Shown one piece after another: positions 35,281 through 47,200 of a stretch of DNA of 64,000 bases. The position numbers and the translations under genes are program-made. Source of the DNA: Ophiura sarsii (Eukaryota; Echinodermata; Ophiuroidea; Amphilepidida; Ophiuridae); the NCBI GenBank assembly GCA_035610835.1, contig CM069455.1:3185805-3249804 (forward strand), in the 5' to 3' direction. The notes beneath the pieces were generated by a model. The model did no database searches and was not told the DNA's origin. It saw nothing but the letters and a program-made list of their open reading frames with translations. Position 1 is the stretch's first letter; every line of letters begins with the position of its first letter.

Positions 35281-38200
35281 GTAAGTTATCAATGCATTGA
35301 AATGAAATGAATCGAAATGAAATGATATTGAATTGAAATGAAATGAATCGAAATGAAATGATATTGAATTGAAATGAAATTGAATTGAATTGAATTGAAT
35401 TGAATTGAATTGAATTGAATTGAATTGAATTGAATTGAATTGAATTGAATTGAATTGAATTGAATTGAAATGAAATGACATAACATGACATGACATGACA
35501 TGACATGTCATGACATGACACATGACATGAAATCAAATAAAATCAAATGAAATCAAATGAAATCAAATGAAATCAAATTAAATCAAATTAAATCAAATTA
35601 AATCAAATTAAATCAAATCAAATCAAATCAAATCAAATCAAATCAAATCGTTCCAGATACACTTTTGCCATCAAATCAAATCAAATCTCTATTTCTATAA
35701 CACCAAAATATCGAATAACGAACAAATGTCAGACACGATCTAATATAAGGGAGTGACTGGAAAGCCATTACCCAATTCAACTCTGAAAATATTTAAAAAC
35801 CGGGTATTTTACCCGGTATTTTACCCGGTATTTTACCCGGTATTTTACCCGGTATTTTACCCGGTATTTTACCCGGTATTTTACCCGGTATTTTACACGG
35901 TATTTTACACGGTATTTTACACGGTATTTTACACGGTATTTTACACGGTATTTCTATATTAATCAATTTATTAAATAAATTAATTTTGCCAACAGTCCAT
36001 TCATTCATATTATTTGATAATAAAGCATAACTAAATAGATTAACAACATCTATCAATTTTTAATATTATTCATTTAATCTTTGGTCGATTATTTATTTTT
36101 CATTTGATTAATTACACATATATTAATTAAATAGATAAATTAATGGGATATTTTAACTATACTGAGCCAAAAAAGAAACTTATAAAATGTTAACAGATCA
36201 CCAAATAAAATTCTGTGCATGAAAATGTACCAAATTTGGATACAATATTACTGCAATGTATTGCTTCAAATGGCAGTCAATAACCAATTGTTTGGTTATT
36301 TCATAGAGTCAAAACAAACTCATATCCAAACAAACAAGAGGACAAACAAGAGGACAAACAAGAGGACATTGACATTGACGTTGACGTTGACATTGACATT
36401 GACGTTTTACCATGATGTGCCCGTTCGCCAGACCTCTCCCCAATCGAACATCTCTGGGATGAGCTTGGACGACGTGTATCAAGAAGAGACAATCCACTAG
36501 GCTGTCAATAGACAAACACTTATTGCAGCACTACAGGGAGAATGGAACAATGTTCCCCAGGCTATCATCAGGAACTTGATTGGAAGCATGAGAAGGAGAT
36601 GCACATCTTGCCTGCAAGCTGGAGGTGGACATACCCGTTCCGTTATTTATTAATTAATGACTTCATTGTTTGTTTGGATATGAGTTTGTGTTGACTCTAT
36701 GAAATGTTTTTAACTTTATGTTGCTGAAATTGTTTGCTGTGACCTGTGATGCAAGACGTTGTCTGAGTCAGTGCAGATTTCTCTTGTGTCATTGAAACAA
36801 ACAATTAGTTATTGACTGCCATTTGAAGCAATACATTGCAGTAATATTGTATCCAAATTTGGTACATTTTCATGCACAGAATTTTATTTGGTGATCTGTT
36901 AACATTTTATAAGTTTCTTTTTTGGCTCAGTGTATTTATGAATCGATTTATTATTTATTCTCTAACTAATTCTTTTCATTGAATTGATTAATGGATTAAT
37001 TAAATTAAATTAATTCAATTGACGAATTATTTATTGTAGGCCTAAATCATATTTTAAATCAATGTTAACACTTTCCACGCGGCTATTAGTTCTTCCATAC
37101 ACAAGACAGATTTTTCAGAAACCTTTCACAAATTTCAAAGTCTATCTCAATGATTCCTGACCCAATACTAGGCATGTTTGTACTTATTTCAATGCATTTC
37201 TCATGGTGATTCCAAATATGGTAATGAAATTCAATAATGTTGAAATATTTGAAACATTTTGTGAATTTTTGGAATGTCGTCTGCAGCTGCCTGCCGCGTG
37301 GAAAGTGTTAATACATTATACATAATGAAAGTTTAGAAGAGACCCCGACTTTCCTGGTATCATTATATCCACCCCCCCCCCCCCACCCCCCCCCCCCCCC
37401 CCCCCCCATGCCCGGTTCTGGTATGCTCTGCATGCTCTGCAGTCGATACGGCCCATTATAGCAGAGATGACGTGGATTTGCGTGACATGGAAGCGCCGGC
37501 GGCGAACGTAGGAGGGGAGGGGCCGGGGTGGGTTGGTGCGGAAGTAGGCCTATGCCGAACTTGAATTCAAAATATTTTGAAAATATTATTTATGTCAACG
37601 CTACGCGGCGGCGACAGCGGCGGCGAATAGACCGGGAAAGGGGGGGGGGGGGGGGGTGCAGAAGTTATCAGAACTAAAATTCAAAATCTGTTAAAAATAT
37701 TATTTCAGTAAATTCCACGCGGCGGCGAACGGAGAGGGTGCGGGCGGGCATGCTGAAGTATGCAGAACTTGAATTCAAATTCTTTTGAAAATATTATTTC
37801 TGTCAATTCTACGCGGCGGCGGCGGCGGCGAATAGACCGGGAAGGGGGAGGGGGGCCTGGGTGTCAACTCCACGTGTCTTAGAATAAAAAATGTCTTTAA
37901 TTTTTAAATACTATTCAGATCATGTTAGACCCCGCGCCGTTCGAAGAGGGGGTTTACGGAAGTATGCAAAACTTACATTTAAAATCTTTTTTTGTTCTCA
38001 TTAGAGCGTAATACGTTTACAATTATATTTTCGATAAATATACATGTTAAACTTTAAATCGTTTAAAGCAATCGTTTATGTCTATGGCACGTTTCCGAGA
38101 AGCGCCAATGTCGCACAATCTTGTATGAAAGGACAGTGGGGTGGAGAAGATGTGCTTTAATACAGAGCTCTATGGAATAAAATTTACATAATCGTCGATA

Positions 38201-41200
38201 TCTCGAAAAGAAAATCATTGATCAAACATAATATTTTTTCAAATTAACTTTTTTGGGTAGGGAATATACGGTTCTTTTCTTTAAAAAAAAAAATGAAAAA
38301 ACTAGATAATGACTTCAATTAGTCCTTCTTTGCTGAATGAAAGTCAAATTGACTGCAATTTAATTATATTTGCATCCCCGCCGGAACACAAGCCATCACC
38401 CCGCCCTACCCCACCCACTGATTTCTTATGATAACACAAGTACACCTAGCACATAAGTCCCTGACCAGGTGCTTTGAGGTTGGCTAATTCAAAATATATA
38501 ATCGGTACCAAAAATCTGAGTTGTACTTTAAATGAGCAAATTTCTGCTCCGCAGTTTGATACCTCATTCAACAAAATCGAATGGATACTTTTAAAGTTAT
38601 GGCGATTTCAATGACCGCGCATAACAACAGCAAAGTCATTGAAATCGCCATAACTTTAAAAGTATCCATTCGATTTTGTTGAATGTGGTATCAAACTGCG
38701 GAGAAGAAATTTGCTCATTTAAGGTACTGGTCTACCATGTAATGGCTCAAAATAGGCTATTTGAAAAGTATGCCTATAAGAAGAAGCTAACCTTTTTCTT
38801 TCTTTTGCTGTTTATTTCACACAAATCAGAGCTGCGGTTCAAAAGTTACGGCAAATCAAAGTCGAAACTCTTAGGCAATTCTCGCAAATAGTGGTATAAC
38901 ATATCTTATGTATTTCTTTGTTTTTCAACCAGTGATATCTAACGTATATTCGTTTAAAAAATTCATAACTTAAAATATAAATGAGCTATTGCCATGAAAA
39001 TACCACCAAAAATTGTGATGATTCAAATTGCAAATTTGAGTATGGTATTAAAAATGTAAATGTTGTACCTAATTAGCATAATAATTAAAAACAGTGTTTC
39101 TAGACTTCAAACGCCGTTTTCGCAAAATGGTCATATTGATCAATCCCGGGGTCTTTTCTCAAGAACGGAAGCATGTAGAAAGCTGTAATTTTGAATGGAA
39201 CTAGAAAAAACAATTCTACAGTGCGTAGCATAGCCTTTTTTGCCATTTTGTTCTTGTTTTAATTTTTATAGCCAATTTTATTTTGAAAAATTCTCATTTT
39301 TGGTTAAAAAAATGGTTTTTTTACATTTTTCGTCAAAATGTATGCAATTTTGAGAATTTGGGACACAAATTTGAAAAAAGGGCTATGCTATCCAACTATT
39401 TATGTGTATAAGCATATTTCTATTAAAAAAAACCAACGACAAATGTTTGCGTTCTTTCAGGAGTACCCCGGGATAAATTAAGCGTTAAAATCCAAGATGG
39501 CCGCCATTATTATGCAAATTAGATACATTTTGATTTTTTTTTTCTCTGTCAATCATCCTGAATGGTCAAGAGTGTTAATATATCCAAAGATGAGCTTTGT
39601 AGGACTTAAAATAAAGAAAAAGTTTTTTATGGTAGCCCATGACCTTATGTTTATCACAGATTGTGGTACCGATTATATACAGTCATCAAAAAAAGTAACT
39701 ATACAGGTAATAAATGGGCTTCCAACTCTTAAAATATATATCCTACCTTAAAATATTCAATCATAAAGTTGTTGAAAAATTTGTCTTCTTTAATATGAAA
39801 TATTGCACGCTAGGATCGGGTGATTATTGAGGGAGTGGCACTCAAAAATGTAAGGAGAAGTACGATTTTCATTTTCACATTTTTATTTTCTACACGCGGA
39901 CCAATCTACGGGTACCATATCGATTACCGGTAGTGCAATTGGGGGATGCATGCGCAGGTTGGACAGTCTGCCGTATTGTTCCGATGGATCAATACGCCAC
40001 ACACACGCTACATGTCATTCTCTCCCCCGTGTTGAAATGTAAAATGTGAATTTGGAATTGTGACTTTACCTTACATTTTGGATTGTCGCTTCTTAAATAT
40101 TCATCCGATCCTATCGTGCAATATCTCATATTAAAGAAGAACAATTTCTCAACAACTTTATAATTTAATATTTCTAGGTAGGATATATATTTTTAGAGTT
40201 AAAAGCACATTTATTACCTGTATAGTTACTTTTTTTGATGACTATAGTTTGAATTAGTCAACCTCAAAGCACCTGGTCAGGGACTTTATGTGCTAGGTGT
40301 ACATCAGAAACGTTAGCCCTTGTAAAGTAAAGTAGGTAAAGACTCGTGCCGAGCAAAGCTCGCGCGCGGAGTGCCCATCTCTCTTTCATTAGCGTTTGGG
40401 CCAGACTCCCCATGTATTACTTGGCTGTGGGGGGTTCGCCACTCCTCCCGCACAGCGAGTCTGTTTTACTTCCCAACATGAATTAATGCTGGTACCCAAT
40501 TATACACCTGGGTGAAGCGTGGCAAGTTCGGTAAAGTGCCTTGCCCAAGGACACAACACGTTGGCACCAACGGGGCTCGAACCCACAATCTTTGCATTGT
40601 GGAGCGAGGGTGAATCCGCTGGACCACACGCGCCCGAGCCCTTGTATTGATTAATCAACAAACACAACCCCACACACAAACTCAATGCCGGTACATGTAT
40701 TGACAAGAAGAGTCTTAAAAAAAACTCGCTTAGAGGGGGTTGGTTCGAATGCAAGCAGAAATAAAGGAAGCGTATTAGGGGGGGGGGGGGGGGGGGGCTG
40801 GGGGTACCGCGCCATTTTTTGTCCCGAAGCAATGGTCATGACGTCATATTTTGGTCAATTTTCTGAACTTTTGTATTGGATTTACGTGCAAAATATATGC
40901 CCTTGGCAGCATACTTTCCCGGGTGTGTGGGTGCACTTTAAATTTCAGATGTTCTAAAATGGACGGATATCTAACCAATTTGATAAAAAAACACGATCCA
41001 CACACCTCAGAATTGCAAAAAAAGCATAAAATAAGTCCACTTTTTTGTGCCTTTGAACAGAGTGGCGGCCGGGATTGTAGAATTTAACAAAGTGCATGAT
41101 ATAAATAAATTATTTGCGATGATTCGTTTGCAATTAGCACGGTTAGTGTAGTGGATAGGACGTCGACATGAGAGGATCGAAAGGTTGTGGGTTCGAGCCT

Positions 41201-44200
41201 CATTAGGAGCACTTTTGTTTTATATGCTGGATTTGCTTAGCCTGCCGGCATCATCTATATGCTTGCCACACTGGCGTTTACCGTATGCGTATCAGTTACG
41301 CCATTTTTTCTCTCGAAAATGTCAAAAAAAAGTACCGTTCTTTTAAAAATATGGATTATAATCAAATTACAAACACATTTTGTGCGAGAGCAACACACAC
41401 ATTTGGCAAAAATGGCACAATAAAAATCCGTTCGTTATAAATAAATGATATGGTTAAATGATAAAACTATCACAATTACAATCGTGGATCTCTGTGGCGT
41501 GCGTAGGTTGGCCATGTCGTTGGCAATCGGAAATCACGGGTTCAAATATTCCTTTTATTTTTCTATTTTTTAAACTTGAATGTGGATTAATGTAACATCA
41601 TTGTTATGTCAAATTTTATCAATTATAAATGCCGCCCATGCGTTTATAGTTTTCTTTTTATTTATTCATCTATCATAAATGTATCCTTGATTTATATATT
41701 TAACTTTGTATCTAAACAATTAAAATGCGTAAACAATTATATTATTGCTCGATATAAATAGAGTGATTTTACTTGAGTTCAGTTTGATAATGATAGCAAA
41801 ACTTGTTGTAAAACCATTTTACCAGTGTGTCCAACAATTTCTCCTTTGCACACTTTAATAATACATTCAGGGTTGTCACTTTTAGCTTGTTATAGCTAGG
41901 CTCAATTATAAGCAAGTTTGCGACCGGGTTTACGACGTCTATGATTTTAGGCTGGTAACACAATCCCACAGTGCATTTCGTTAAAACAGTGTAAATTATT
42001 TTTCCACGATACGCATCACGTGATAACCACGATCGATTTCGCAAAATATCGCGGTACCCCAACCCCCCCTAGAAGCGTATCATGAGAAGAATTGTATCAT
42101 ACCAAAACGAGCACTCTCTATATGGGCAGTTCCGTAGTTACGGACGTACATTTCAGACACTTTGAGGGCTTGCAAAATCTAAACTATACCAGTTGCTTGA
42201 TTATTAACACCTGGGTTTCAAGTATCTCTAGTATAGGAGTATAAAACCTGAAAATTCCTTTGCTGTACCATTTTCGGTTAATGAGATATGGCGTGAAAAC
42301 CCTTCGTCGCGGACGTACGCAGAGAAAGTGATTTTTTCAGTACACCTGTATTCCTATCAAAAGTTCTCTGAAGTGTTCAGGTCTGTAATGAAAACTAATA
42401 TTGTTTTGTTTGTAAGAGGGACAAACCTAAAGAAAACAAACAGAGAAAATTATCAGAACCTTTATCTTTAAGTTAAAATTGACTGATGTTTATCCGTCGC
42501 GGACGTACATATTAGTGTTGCGGACGTACATCTGTGAACACAGATGTACGTCCAACACAGATGTACGTCCGCGACACTAACAAAAGACCATGTATTAAAC
42601 ATGTAAACAGATACAGAACAAAATAAGTTTTAAACATTAAGTATGAATCATCAGCTTTAGAAAAATACTTACTTCATTGGTTTCCAACATTACCAAAGTA
42701 TTGAACAGAGTGGTTAAAAGTAGCAGCTTTTGGGAAGTGTACGTCCGCAACAGAAGGTACCAAATTTAATCCAAAAAGCATATTTTTTAAATATTTTGGT
42801 CATTTTAAGTAACTTTTTTATATGATACATAACACATGTTCATTGTTGTATTGATTGTATCAATTTGTAATACTTGCCTTAGTTCATTCATGGAAATAAT
42901 TGCACTTCCATGGTGCAATTTCTACTAAAAAATGCCCTGTACGTCCGCGACAACCTCAAAATCAGCCAAACCGAGAATGTTAGATCAAATTCCAAATTAT
43001 ATCATGAAACTACAACCCATAACCTTTGATATGATACATAAATTAGGTTATATCGACGATTTTCAATTTTTTCAATTTCATCAATTTGGGTTACCTAATT
43101 ACGGAACTGCCCATATAAAGACAGCAAAAAAAGTAACTCGGCTGTTGTAAAAGTACCTACAATTTTAAAAATGAAAATACTAGGATAGGGATGTTCATAT
43201 CATTGACTACAGAGGGCGACATATTTTTTGAAAATTTGTTGACCAAAATATGTAGAAAACTCCATGTTTACCTCTTTTAAATACATGTAGTACGATGTCT
43301 ATGTGGCTAGGATGTATTCACCGATGTCTATATAACCCCGCACAAGCAACTAGACGTCATGAAAGTAAACTTTTTTTTAACCTAAAATGGTTTAAAATGT
43401 GCATGACTTGCCCAGTCTTCAGCAATATGAGGCAAACTACTTTTGGTTATAACTTTATTTTTATTCAGCCTGCAGACATGGTTGAACCATCATTTTTTAT
43501 TGTAAAGTACTTTGTTTCCATGTATTCCATTTTCAAAGAGATAATTTAATTTTCAAAATTTTATGAACATGCCTAACCAGGACACGGAAAATTTAATTAC
43601 GGTAATTTTGACACCTTGTCGGTTAAAATCGATCGAGTATTGTTGTCGCGGTATGTGCTTACAGATGAAAAGTGCCCATTTCCATTGTTGCAGTAACTCC
43701 TATTGATCTCTCTGATTCAGCGTAATGAACCATCGCTGTTCTACTGACAGTTTGCCCATGGCGATGACCTGTCCTGTCTGTCTTCTCGGACCTTCTGAGC
43801 ATTTGGAGTTTTAAATTCATCCTTTTTAATTGTAAAGAAGTACGCCTGTCATCCCCATTAAATTTGTCCCGGATTATGCTAATCAAGTTTACAGCACAAC
43901 AAGAACAGCTAATCACTAAATTCCCGCTATTATCTTCATGCTGAATCAGAGAGATCAATAGGAGATACAAACAATAATAATTCCATGGTTCAATGCACGC
44001 TTCAAGGTCAAATTGCCGTTTCAAATCGTGCACAATTTATTTTTTTGATTCACCGTGTACATTAGATTAATATTTTTCTACCATAAAATGCTTGGTTTCA
44101 TGATTAGTACTGTTCTCCTTTAATAATGCTTTCGTTTTAATATATTATTCGCTTTTAGAAACACCTCGTCTTTTACAACCGTGTCCCTAAGTGTGGCAGC

Positions 44201-47200
44201 ACAACAATGCTATCTTTATTGGGAAAACTCAGAATCAGTGGTCGCTTTACAGAGATACGTCATTTAAAAATAAAACAACATGGTAAACAATGGTATCAGG
44301 TAAGTTTAAATGCAAACGTTAAATCATAAATTAAAACTGGTAGCAGTATTTTTTGTATTTTTATATGGTTGCTATGGCAACCGGCCATTCAGGTTATTTT
44401 GCGCTATAATTCAAATTTAGAGCCTGATTTAAAGGTGTCGTGTATGTTCCGATCACTTTAAAAAAAAACCTCACATCAACATATTATTTTGATATCAAAA
44501 GAAAACCCATATTTTTCTCATTATATGTGTAAGATATGTTAAACACCCGGTTAGTCTTGTGTACAGCGTGTCCCAAAAACTGGATTCAAAAGTTTGCGAG
44601 CTTATAACTAAAATATAAGCCAACTCTATCTCGGAAATCAACTCTATCTCGGAAATTCAAACTTCGCCTGTTTGCCTCAACGGTGGAGTCAGTTCTGCTA
44701 TATGGATGCGAAGCTTGGACCATTACTCCCAAGCTACAGAAAGAGCTAGATGGCTGCTACACCAGAATGCTGCGAGTAGTACTCAATGTCAACTGGAAAC
44801 AACATATACCAAACACCCAACTGTATGGTGACCTCCCCAAAATAAGCCAGAAGATCCGGAAGAGAAGAACAAGGTTTGCTGGCCACTGTTACAGAAGTGA
44901 GGAGCCAGTATCCAAACTGGTGCACTGGATCCCCAAACATGGCAAAAGAAAGCCGGGACGACCTGCTCTGACATTTATCGATCTACTCAAGCAAGATACT
45001 GGACTGGAGACGAGTAACATAAAGACAGCAATGAACGACAGAAGAGTGTGGAGAAACATCGTAGATCGGGGACACGACCCGAATTAAGCAAGCAAGCAAC
45101 TAAAATAGTAGGAAACGTGGATAGTTCGTATTTAGGGATATGAAACAAAATATACTGACCTTAATTGATTAAACTCTGTAATCCAATATTAAAGGTATAT
45201 GACCCGATCACATTTTCGTAACACAGAATTATTTCAAACATACGGAGATTTTCATATCATATGAAAGCTCGTATTTTTCTCATCATCATACTGAAACTTT
45301 GACGGCCTAAATCGGTATAATTACGGAGAAATCGATGAAATAACGTCGAATTACCGCGAATGGTGCCACCGATATAGTTTGTGTACTACTCAATGGGTAC
45401 AGTTCACAGCATCTTGTGCGTCTAAAATAAGAATCATTAGAGCTATGCAACTCAAACTTTGGAACACGACTTTTTTAAGGATGACCTTTCATGTAGAATA
45501 GAAAACTTCAAGTTGAAAATCGGAATGTGATCGGGTCATCTACCTTTAAATAGCGTGTGGTCAAAACCCATTTGTCCCACTTTTCAAGGAACACCCCACC
45601 CCGTGTTGCAATTGCGCATTGTTGTGACTTTATCAAAGTTTTGCCTTGCATTCATTCTTTACAAAGACTTGGGCAGTAAACAAAATTATGTTGGTCATAA
45701 TATTGCAATAATACAAGTTCATTATTTACATAACATTAAACAAAATCTCCTTTGTTATACTCTCTTAAATCAAAAGATTGAAAATGTCCGTCTTTTACAG
45801 ATTGATTTTTTTCTCAATCTATTAGATTGGATTTAGATTGAAAACATGATAAAAACTCGTGACAATGAGTAGCTTTGAGTCAATCTGGAAAAGAGTGATA
45901 CATATTACTGCACTCTACACGCGTGTTTGTACCGTCAATCTCGACTAAAGTGTCAATCTAGAAAAAGATTGAATTCAACACATGCGCAGTTAGGTAGGTC
46001 ATATTGGTTTCGTAATACTTTGGATTGTATATTCATACATTTCAACACATGATTCGATCTGCAACATAAACTATTTCATAATTAAATGGCAAGTAAGAAG
46101 ATTAATTCACAAAAAAACTGTACACATAAACAATTTTTTTGGAGAATGTTAATAAAAGCCCAATGATATTGCTCTTCCAATTGCCAGTCATTTATTCGTG
46201 TGTACGAAAATATCAATCTGTATAGGCTTGAAAATATCAATCTTTTACTACAGATTGAAAACTTTTCAATCGAAAAACGATTGTAACTTTCAATCCAATA
46301 GATTGAATATGTCAATCATCTAAATTCTGGATTGGAAAATTTTCCATCCAAATTAGATTGAACATATCAATCTAATCTATTGATACCTTCAATCTTTTCC
46401 AGATTGAAACCTTCCCATTCAAAAAAAGATTGAATGTCAATCTTAAAAGTTTGTTTCCTCACGGCAATCTATGAAAGATTGAAAAGTCAATCTTTTAGAT
46501 TGAATTTTCAATCTGTGGCATTAAGAGAGTAGTCCGAGTTATTGATAAGTTCTTTCGGAGAATAAAACCCATGCCGGGAATACTGCACGTAGCGCACAGT
46601 TTATTCCTTTTAAATCGGGACAAATGGGTTCTGACCACGTCCTATTCAAATCTTTGTATTTCAAAAAGTTTACTTTGGATTGGTCTCCGAATTTACCCAA
46701 TTAAGGTCAGGTGTATTTTGTTTAACATTTGTAAATATAAACTATCCATGTTTCCTACTTATTTCGTTATAAGCTCGCAAACTTTTGAACCCAGTTTTTT
46801 TGGGACACGCTGTACTATGTACTACTCAATGGGCAAATTTCATGCCCCTAATATGCTTATAAACTAAGAACCATTGGAGTAATGCAACTCAAACTTTGGA
46901 ATATGGCTATTTTAAGGATGACCCTTCATGCATAATAGACAACAGCGAGTTGAAAATCGGGCCAGAAATCGGAACACCTACCTTGCTTTAAAAGAATCGG
47001 CCTCCACAGTTCACTAGACCTAAGTCTATTGTTGGTGCTACTTGTCCCCCTCTCTCTGCCGTGGTTTATGCATTGCGCCCTCTCTGGGTTTTGATCGATT
47101 GCGTGTTTTGTATTGGGATCGATGCATCGGCCACGAGATATTTGGACATAAACATCGTCATTGCGATGGTATTTAGGATGCAAAATATGTTTTTAACCTT

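Larger units (their letters stand above)
44564..46812. mobile_element. Foldback element CAGCGTGTCCC, TA target site, with three nested insertions
   Basis: CAGCGTGTCCCAAAAACTGG is mirrored at 46,793-46,812, with TA on both sides. The arms continue through GCGAGCTTATAAC, GTAGGAAAC.TGGATAGTT, CTGACCTTAATTG and ACCCATTTGTCCC once the LINE, the inner MITE and the ATTGA element are removed. Confidence 0.75.
44432..46988. mobile_element. Outer MITE (AAGGT..GATCAC family) carrying nested insertions
   Basis: The left fragment (AAGGTGTCGTGTATGTTCCGATCAC, 44,432-44,561) and right fragment (TATGTACTACTCAATGGG to GGAACACCTACCTTGCTT, 46,815-46,988) together match one intact family member at 45,192-45,546. 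The 44,564-46,812 element sits between them. Confidence 0.6.

Noticed and set aside
35168..35536. Minus-strand frames rich in Phe, Asn, Ser and His
   Set aside because: They translate the pentanucleotide arrays in intron 1.
41490..41560. Second tRNA-like sequence
   Set aside because: The B box is poor (GGTTCAAATATT) and no A box or cloverleaf could be built.
43659..44033. 124-codon minus-strand frame
   Set aside because: It spans a foldback sequence and no domain is recognisable.
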